This document shows, in pieces, positions 6,321-10,313 of a DNA stretch of 10,313 nt. A model generated the notes under the pieces. That model saw only the letters and a list, made by a program, of their open reading frames with translations, did not search any database and was not told the DNA's origin. Source of the stretch: Avimonoglobus sp965151315 (GTDB lineage: Bacteria > Bacillota > Clostridia > UBA1381); assembly GCA_965151315.1 (NCBI GenBank), contig CBCTZG010000091.1, positions 1 to 10,313 on the forward strand, given 5' to 3'. The translations under genes were made by a program, and so were the position numbers. How positions within the stretch are numbered: position 1 is the first letter of the stretch; the number at the start of each line of letters is the position of its first letter.

Positions 6321-7263
6321 CCGTATTACGCTTGGCAGGCAGGCCAAAGAACTCGGCTTTGTCCGTGACACCTTTGAGAAAGTCTGCCGCCTCGCGGATG
6401 TTCTTTCTTTTATGGAAAGCGATGGGTTGCTTGCGGACAGCCTTGCCCTGAAAGGCGGCACGGCGATCAATCTGACGATTTTTGATCTGCCCCGCCTGTC
6501 GGTTGATATAGACCTGGATTTCTCAAAGGATGTATCAAGGGAAGCTATGCTAGCGGAGCGGGAGCAGATCAATGAACACATACAAAAATACATGGCGGCT
6601 TCCGGCTATACGCTGAGTTTGAAATCAAAGCAATACCACGCGCTGGATTCCTTCGTGTACGAGTATGTGAATGCCGGAGGAATGAAAGACAACCTGAAAA
6701 TTGAGATCAACTATATGCTCCGCTGCCATGTGCTGCCTGTTTCCCGCAGACCGGTTTATTTGCCATGGAACGATCAGGAGCTTACAGTATTAAACGTTGA
6801 TCCTCTGGAAATCTTCTCCGCAAAGACGGTCGCCCTCTTAAACCGGGCGGCCCCGCGGGATTTATATGATATGTTCAATATGCAAAAGTATGGATTGTTT
6901 GACGAGACGCAGGAACCGCTTTTCAGAAAGTGTATCATGTTCTACGCGGCGATTGCTTCGGAAACCGTGCCGGAATACTTTGACCTCAATGGTATCGGCA
7001 GCATATCCGCACGGAAAATCAGGACGGACCTTACACCGGTGCTGCGCCGTGGAGAACGCTTTGACCTGGCCTGTGCGCAGAAACAGGTAAAGGATTATTT
7101 AGCCGCGATTCTAAAACCGGAAGATACGGAGCTGTCCTTCTGGCAGGCTTTTGCAGAGGGAAACTATCAGCCGGGCCTTTTGTTTGACGATGCTGATATT
7201 CTCTCGCGTGTTGAACATCACCCGATGGCACTATGGAAATGCGGCGGGCGGATGCCAAAGTAA
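6307..7263 (+). CDS. abiEii: AbiEii-type nucleotidyltransferase toxin
   Basis: A 318-residue nucleotidyltransferase-fold toxin of the AbiEii family. Relatives transfer nucleotides, with tRNA shown as target for mycobacterial members; the target here is unknown. The visible motifs are LKGGTAINL (residues 48-56), the metal-binding D67-I-D69 within LSVDIDLDF, LKIEINYM (about 130-137), then DPLEIFSAKTVALLNR (165-180) and RDLYDMFN (184-191). All motifs look intact, so the toxin should be active. ATG 6307 follows AAGGGGG (6291-6297) at 9 bases and lies inside the antitoxin's 3' end. The gene is followed by a terminator-like hairpin before the relaxase. AbiE pairs give abortive infection against phage and stabilise mobile elements; which matters here cannot be told. 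Confidence 0.9.
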   Translation: MMRFDRITLGRQAKELGFVRDTFEKVCRLADVLSFMESDGLLADSLALKGGTAINLTIFDLPRLSVDIDLDFSKDVSREAMLAEREQINEHIQKYMAASGYTLSLKSKQYHALDSFVYEYVNAGGMKDNLKIEINYMLRCHVLPVSRRPVYLPWNDQELTVLNVDPLEIFSAKTVALLNRAAPRDLYDMFNMQKYGLFDETQEPLFRKCIMFYAAIASETVPEYFDLNGIGSISARKIRTDLTPVLRRGERFDLACAQKQVKDYLAAILKPEDTELSFWQAFAEGNYQPGLLFDDADILSRVEHHPMALWKCGGRMPK

Positions 7264-7296
7264 AAAGATACACCGGCACTATAACGAATACATACC

Positions 7297-7329
7297 AAGG
7301 GCTGTCCTTCCGGGCAGCTCTTTCATTTT
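7297..7329 (+). terminator. Terminator-like hairpin between AbiEii and relaxase
   Basis: Bases 7297-7307 pair with 7312-7322 (11 bp, two G-T wobbles, loop TTCC), followed by TTTCATTTT. It can end the AbiE transcript. It also lies just before the relaxase ribosome binding site (AAGGGGG, 7333-7339), and its core GCTGTCC/GGGCAGC resembles the hairpin before the DUF3849 gene. Confidence 0.65.
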
Positions 7330-7338
7330 GGCAAGGGG

Positions 7339-8757
7339 GTGATCCTGATAGCAACCACAAGACTAATGCCGCTGCATGTGGGAAAAGGGCGGGATGTGTC
7401 TACGGCCATTGCGGACATCATTGACTATGTGGAGAATCCGCGGAAAACGGATTTTGGAAAATTCATTTATGGCTATGAGTGTGATACCCGAATCGCGGAT
7501 GCGGAGTTCCTTCTTTCCAAGCGGCAGTATTTGAACCTGACCGGGCGGGACCGGGGCGCGGATGATGTGATCGCCTACCACCTCCGGCAAGCCTTCAAGC
7601 CCGGCGAAGTCACGCCGGAAGAAGCGAACCAGATCGGGCGGGAGCTCGCACTGAAACTGACAAAGGGCAATCATGCCTTTGTGGTGTGTACCCATGTGGA
7701 TAAGCACCATGTTCATAATCACATCATCATCAATTCCACCGCCCTTGACTGCACCCGGAAATTCCGCAACTTCTGGGGCTCTACCTGGGCGATCCGGCGC
7801 ATGAATGACAAGCTGTGTCTGGAGCACGGTCTGTCTATCGTGGAAAATCCAAAACCCAGCAGGGACCACTATGGCACATGGCTGGGAAATACGAAACAGC
7901 CCTCCTTCCAGGAGCAGCTACGCCGGGCAATCGACGCGGCCCTGGAAGAAAGGCCGAAAGACTTTGAGGACTTCCTGAAGAAGCTGGAGGCTGCCGGAAT
8001 CGAAGTCAACCGGGAACGCAAGAACCTCCGGCTCCGGGGGCCGGGGCAGAAAAACTATACCCGGTGCAATACGCTGAAAGGCGACTATACCGAGCAGGCG
8101 ATACAGGAACGGATCGAGGGCACCCGCACGGCAAAACCCCGCCGTACTTTTTCGCAAAAGCCCGTTCCAAAGGCTGGGCTGCTGGTGGATATTGAGGCAG
8201 CGGTCCGGGCCGGCAAGGGACCGGGCTATGAACGCTGGGCGAAGGTATTTAACTTAAAACAGCTCTCCCAGGCGGTGATCTACCTGAAAGAGCATGGAGA
8301 TATGAGCTATGAAGATTTGCTGGAAAAAGCTGCTGCGGCTACCATCAGCTTTAATGCACTGTCGGCAAAGATCAAGGAACTGGAATCGCAGATGACCGCC
8401 AATGGAGAATTGCAGAAACAGATCGTGAACTATGCCAAGACGCGGGCGGTCTATGTGGAATACCGCAAGGCTGGTTATAGTAAAAAGTTCCGGGCGGAGC
8501 ATGAGGCGGATATTCTATTACACCAGGCGGCGAAGAAATATTTTGACAGCATAGGAATCACAAAACTGCCCTCCGTCAAATCGCTCCGAGAGGAATACGC
8601 CGGTCTGCTGGAACAGAAACGGAAAGCCTATGCCGCCTATAAGCAGGCCCGGTCTGATATGAAGGAGCTTCACAATATCAAGGCCAATGTGGACTATCTG
8701 CTGGACATTCCTGCGTCTCAGGAGCAGCAGAAAGACAAGCAAAAATCCCGACAATAG
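7339..8757 (+). CDS. MOBP-type relaxase (mobilisation nuclease)
   Basis: A 472-residue relaxase that should nick oriT and pilot the transferred strand. The N-terminal domain has the family motifs: IADIIDYVENPRKT with the likely catalytic Tyr30, and THVDKHHVHNHIIIN with H119, D121, H124, H126, H128 and N132 as metal and base residues. After the catalytic domain comes QPSFQEQLRRAIDAAL (from residue 187), and beyond about residue 320 a long helical, probably coiled-coil region rich in Lys, Glu and Ala, ending in a Lys/Gln-rich tail. The start is uncertain. GTG 7339 overlaps the AAGGGGG site, CTG lies at 7345, and the codon at best spacing (7348) is ATA, where relatives as I recall them begin MATTRLMPLH. 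MobC is encoded 2.9 kb upstream. A palindrome-rich gap follows. Confidence 0.9.
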   Translation: MILIATTRLMPLHVGKGRDVSTAIADIIDYVENPRKTDFGKFIYGYECDTRIADAEFLLSKRQYLNLTGRDRGADDVIAYHLRQAFKPGEVTPEEANQIGRELALKLTKGNHAFVVCTHVDKHHVHNHIIINSTALDCTRKFRNFWGSTWAIRRMNDKLCLEHGLSIVENPKPSRDHYGTWLGNTKQPSFQEQLRRAIDAALEERPKDFEDFLKKLEAAGIEVNRERKNLRLRGPGQKNYTRCNTLKGDYTEQAIQERIEGTRTAKPRRTFSQKPVPKAGLLVDIEAAVRAGKGPGYERWAKVFNLKQLSQAVIYLKEHGDMSYEDLLEKAAAATISFNALSAKIKELESQMTANGELQKQIVNYAKTRAVYVEYRKAGYSKKFRAEHEADILLHQAAKKYFDSIGITKLPSVKSLREEYAGLLEQKRKAYAAYKQARSDMKELHNIKANVDYLLDIPASQEQQKDKQKSRQ

Positions 8758-8780
8758 TTTTATGTTGCTCCCAGTTTTCA

Positions 8781-8797
8781 GCGTTCCGAAGGAACGC
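8781..8797. repeat. Hairpin 1: 7-bp perfect stem, GAA loop
   Basis: GCGTTCC (8781-8787) and GGAACGC (8791-8797) are exact complements around the triloop GAA. It begins 23 bases after the relaxase stop codon. There is no T-run, so it is not a standard terminator. Confidence 0.85.
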
Positions 8798-8802
8798 GCA
8801 GC

Positions 8803-8819
8803 CGTCACCGCAGGTGACG
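8803..8819. repeat. Hairpin 2: 7-bp perfect stem, GCA loop
   Basis: CGTCACC (8803-8809) and GGTGACG (8813-8819) are exact complements around the triloop GCA, only five bases after hairpin 1. Hairpins 1 and 2 have identical size and both carry GNA-type triloops, known for forming very stable small DNA hairpins. Again there is no T-run. Confidence 0.85.
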
Positions 8820-8853
8820 ATCTCAGGGGTTTGGGGATATGTCACCAACAAGC

Positions 8854-8893
8854 ATTTTAGAGGGTTTCACGGCAACGGGAAATCCTCTAAAAT
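8854..8893. repeat. Hairpin 3: 15-bp stem, 10-base loop
   Basis: Left arm 8854-8868 (ATTTTAGAGG, G, TTTC) pairs with right arm 8879-8893 (GAAA, T, CCTCTAAAAT) over 15 bp, with a single G-T wobble, around the loop ACGGCAACGG. It is the longest stem of the cluster. No T-run follows the right arm. Confidence 0.85.
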
Positions 8894-8895
8894 AC

Positions 8896-8915
8896 GCAAT
8901 CTTACGGAAGATTGC
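8896..8915. repeat. Hairpin 4: 8-bp perfect stem, ACGG loop
   Basis: GCAATCTT (8896-8903) and AAGATTGC (8908-8915) are exact complements around the tetraloop ACGG, two bases after hairpin 3. The loop repeats the ACGG found at the beginning of hairpin 3's loop. Confidence 0.85.
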
Positions 8916-8991
8916 ATTGCTTGCCGGTAGTATCGTGAATTACTGATAACCAGTTTTGTTCTCTAATCTTTGCATATTCCACAGAGATAAA

Positions 8992-9020
8992 TTGACTTTT
9001 CAAGGCAAGTGGTGTAGACT
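8992..9020 (+). promoter_or_regulatory. Sigma-A type promoter of the AraC-family gene
   Basis: TTGACT (8992-8997, five of six consensus bases) and TAGACT (9015-9020, four of six) are separated by 17 bases. Transcription would start near 9027, giving a leader of about 30 bases with AAAGGAGGG at 9042-9050. A small inverted repeat, TTAG-N6-CTAA (9025-9038), covers the expected start. Confidence 0.75.
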
Positions 9021-9056
9021 GTGATTAGCTAAAACTAACCAAAAGGAGGGCGCACA

Positions 9057-10022
9057 ATGACAAATCAATACATGACAAAGCTGTACCATGATCTGCTCTC
9101 CAACTCTCCGCAGACAGTGACAATAGATATTCCGGCTGATATGGGAACAGGTCAGATTTCACAGGTTGTTACAAAGCAAGGAGCTGTTGTATCAGACTGG
9201 AAAATGAATTATTTTTCAGATATGAATGTGCAGGGTGTAAGCTGCGAAGATTATATTCAACTTTTATTTTGCTTTAATGATGGCGTATCGTGGAATATTG
9301 CAGATGCACGTCAATGTGTCAGCATACAGAAAGGCGAATCCTGTATTTATCGAGGACATGGTAAGATGGAATATCTGTGTTATTCCGGAAAGACAAACTT
9401 TCTTTTCAAAAATATAAAAATTCCCATGCCCTATTTTCATAAAATTTTGAGTGACTACTTTGAAGATAGTGAGATAGATGCTTATGAGAAAAAATTATTG
9501 ACTGGCATTTCAAAAGTGAGTATCACCCCGTATATGGAACATATTTTTGCGGAGTTAAAAGATTTTACGCAATACCGGGGCGGTTTAGGGTATTTATTTC
9601 TGGAAAGCAAGGTCTTTGAATTGCTGTCCGTGTATTTGAGTGAAGTATTGGAACTCAGTATTCTTTCATCGAGTTATATCAGCATTTCTAAAAGTGACAG
9701 GGACTCAATTACCGAGGCAAAGCGGATTATCGACAGCCAGCTTGCTTTTGCACCGAGTTGTGAGAAACTGGCGAAAAAGGTCAATATCAGTGTTTCCAAG
9801 CTGACAAAGGGATTTAATTCTTTATTTGGGACATCGGTTCACGCATACATCATAGATCAAAGACTGGAAAAAGCGGCAGGGCTGCTTTTGGAAAGCGACT
9901 TGAATGTAAGCCAGATCGCAACGCTGGTTGGATATTCAAAACCAAGCAATTTTGCGGCTGCGTTCAAAAAGAAATATGGAGTAATACCTAAGAACTATAA
10001 AGATGAAAATACGATTGGCTAA
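9057..10022 (+). CDS. AraC-family transcriptional regulator
   Basis: A 321-residue regulator with an unassigned N-terminal sensor half and a C-terminal AraC-type DNA-binding domain (about residues 215-316). The two helix-turn-helix units are SCEKLAKKVNISVSKLTKGF and LNVSQIATLVGYSKPSNFAA, followed by the typical FKKKYGVIPKNYK ending. The N-terminal half, with CEDYIQLLFCFNDGVSWNIA, loosely resembles siderophore-type regulators such as PchR and YbtA; the inducer is unknown. ATG 9057 lies 6 bases after AAAGGAGGG. The gene is visibly AT-richer than the transfer genes, which suggests that it was acquired as cargo. The next gene is an ECF transporter S component, whose promoter carries a direct repeat suited to this protein, so it is the likely activator. 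Confidence 0.88.
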   Translation: MTNQYMTKLYHDLLSNSPQTVTIDIPADMGTGQISQVVTKQGAVVSDWKMNYFSDMNVQGVSCEDYIQLLFCFNDGVSWNIADARQCVSIQKGESCIYRGHGKMEYLCYSGKTNFLFKNIKIPMPYFHKILSDYFEDSEIDAYEKKLLTGISKVSITPYMEHIFAELKDFTQYRGGLGYLFLESKVFELLSVYLSEVLELSILSSSYISISKSDRDSITEAKRIIDSQLAFAPSCEKLAKKVNISVSKLTKGFNSLFGTSVHAYIIDQRLEKAAGLLLESDLNVSQIATLVGYSKPSNFAAAFKKKYGVIPKNYKDENTIG

Positions 10023-10041
10023 ACCTAAAAAAATACCGTTT

Positions 10042-10073
10042 TTGGGTAGAATGAAATCGGGTTTGGGTTGGAT
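10042..10073 (+). promoter_or_regulatory. Direct-repeat operator, likely AraC-regulator site
   Basis: TTTGGGTAGAAT (from 10041) and TTTGGGTTGGAT (from 10062) match at 10 of 12 bases with a 21-bp period, two helical turns, on the same strand. The second half-site overlaps the -35 box (10068-10073). This is the usual geometry of an AraC-family activator bound next to RNA polymerase. Confidence 0.6.
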
Positions 10074-10096
10074 TCATTGTCGGTAACAGTTACAAT
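10068..10096 (+). promoter_or_regulatory. Promoter of the ECF transporter gene
   Basis: TTGGAT (10068-10073) and TACAAT (10091-10096) are separated by 17 bases. The -10 box is good (five of six) and the -35 box is poor (three of six), as expected of an activator-dependent promoter. The start would fall near 10103, inside the following inverted repeat. Confidence 0.6.
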
Positions 10097-10141
10097 ATGT
10101 GGTGTGGTTAGATTATGCTAACTACGCCACATTTTATTTTT
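10097..10141 (+). terminator. Strong hairpin with T-rich tail between regulator and transporter gene
   Basis: Bases 10097-10111 pair with 10118-10132 over 15 bp (two G-T wobbles) around the loop ATTATG, followed by ATTTTATTTTT. It fits an intrinsic terminator for the regulator's mRNA. Because the downstream promoter would start within its left arm, it may also act as an operator or a leader element. Confidence 0.7.
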
Positions 10142-10168
10142 CCGTACAAGGATAGGAGGATATTGTTT

Positions 10169-10313
10169 ATGGATGCAAAGAAAAAAAGTGCTTCCCGACT
10201 TGAGGGAAAGGACTTAATCACGATTGGCATTTACACGGTTATCTATGTTGTTATTGTCATGCTGGTGGCGATGCTTGGCTTCATCCCCATTTTTATTCCG
10301 CTGATGGCGGTGC
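10169..10313 (+). CDS. MptD/Trep_Strep-family ECF transporter S component (partial, runs off window)
   Basis: The first 48 codons of a membrane protein that continues beyond the window. ATG 10169 follows AGGAGG (10154-10159) at 9 bases. After a charged start (MDAKKKSASRLEGKDLITIG) the sequence becomes hydrophobic: IYTVIYVVIVMLVAMLGFIP followed by IFIPLMAV. The pattern of KDLI-x-IG-I-x-T-x-IY and a GMLGFIPIF-like turn matches the MptD (Trep_Strep) family of predicted ECF substrate-binding subunits. These work with a T component and two ATPases to import a small molecule, for this family probably a vitamin-like or metal-related compound, though the substrate is not established. The AraC-type gene next door probably controls it. 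Only the first membrane segments are visible, so the family call is moderate. Confidence 0.7.
   Translation, partial: MDAKKKSASRLEGKDLITIGIYTVIYVVIVMLVAMLGFIPIFIPLMAV

Larger units (their letters stand above)
8758..9056. other. Palindrome-rich gene-free region; candidate oriT or ssDNA site, then cargo promoter
   Basis: About 300 bases without a gene. The first half (8781-8915) holds four consecutive hairpins described separately. The sequence around 8826-8850 between the second and third, with GGGGTTTGGGGATATGTCACC, is unstructured and repeats the GTCACC of hairpin two. The second half (from about 8930) turns AT-rich and ends in the promoter and ribosome binding site of the AraC-type gene. 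Clustered perfect hairpins next to a relaxase gene are typical of oriT, single-strand origins or single-strand promoters. Which of these applies cannot be settled from sequence alone. Confidence 0.55.

Noticed and set aside
7342..7347. ATCCTG upstream of the relaxase, resembling the IncP-type nick site
   Set aside because: A six-base match in a ribosome binding/start region without flanking inverted repeats of the IncP kind is likely by chance.
8781..8915. CRISPR array or simple intrinsic terminators in the hairpin cluster
   Set aside because: The hairpins differ in sequence and there are no repeat-spacer units; none is followed by a T-run, so they are not ordinary terminators.

Overview
The window is a stretch of an integrative and conjugative element (ICE) from a Gram-positive anaerobe, most likely a gut Clostridia (Lachnospiraceae/Oscillospiraceae type). 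Evidence: strong AGGAGG ribosome binding sites, TTGNNN-N17-TANNNT promoters, and a gene order familiar from Tn1549-type and related clostridial ICEs: topoisomerase III, cysteine-rich VLP protein, a run of ICE-only hypothetical proteins, MobC, CD1845-family membrane protein, DUF3849 protein, MOBP relaxase, then cargo. All genes lie on the + strand.

Layout. (1) 1-1117: the C-terminal third of topoisomerase III, overlapped by ATGA with a small Cys-rich VLP protein. (2) 1118-1275: a gene-free gap framed by a perfect 17-bp inverted repeat (1120-1136 / 1216-1232). (3) 1276-4431: a tightly packed operon of four unnamed ICE accessory proteins ending with MobC. Two of them carry the same C-terminal PSLRQQL motif, encoded by a near-identical 30-nt DNA repeat; the relaxase has a related motif. 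(4) 4523-5414: small membrane protein, intrinsic terminator, DUF3849 protein. (5) 5503-7263: an AbiE toxin-antitoxin operon with its own promoter, lying between the DUF3849 and relaxase genes. (6) 7264-8757: hairpin leader and MOBP relaxase. (7) 8758-9056: a palindrome-rich gap of four consecutive perfect or near-perfect hairpins, a candidate oriT or other single-strand-active site, followed by the promoter of the next gene. (8) 9057-10313: AT-richer cargo, an AraC-family regulator and the beginning of an MptD/Trep_Strep-family ECF transporter S component.

How it fits together. Topoisomerase III, MobC and the relaxase are DNA-processing functions for transfer. The ICE hypotheticals probably assist transfer or establishment, but their roles are unknown. 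AbiE would stabilise the element or protect against phage. The AraC protein most likely controls the downstream ECF uptake genes: a 21-bp-spaced direct repeat abuts the -35 box of the S-component promoter, a classic AraC-type activator layout.

Most worth a second look: the hairpin cluster after the relaxase, the direct-repeat operator and shared TTAG-N6-CTAA element in the cargo, the shared PSLRQQL module, two genes with an ATA codon where a start codon would be expected, and the inverted repeat at 1120-1232.
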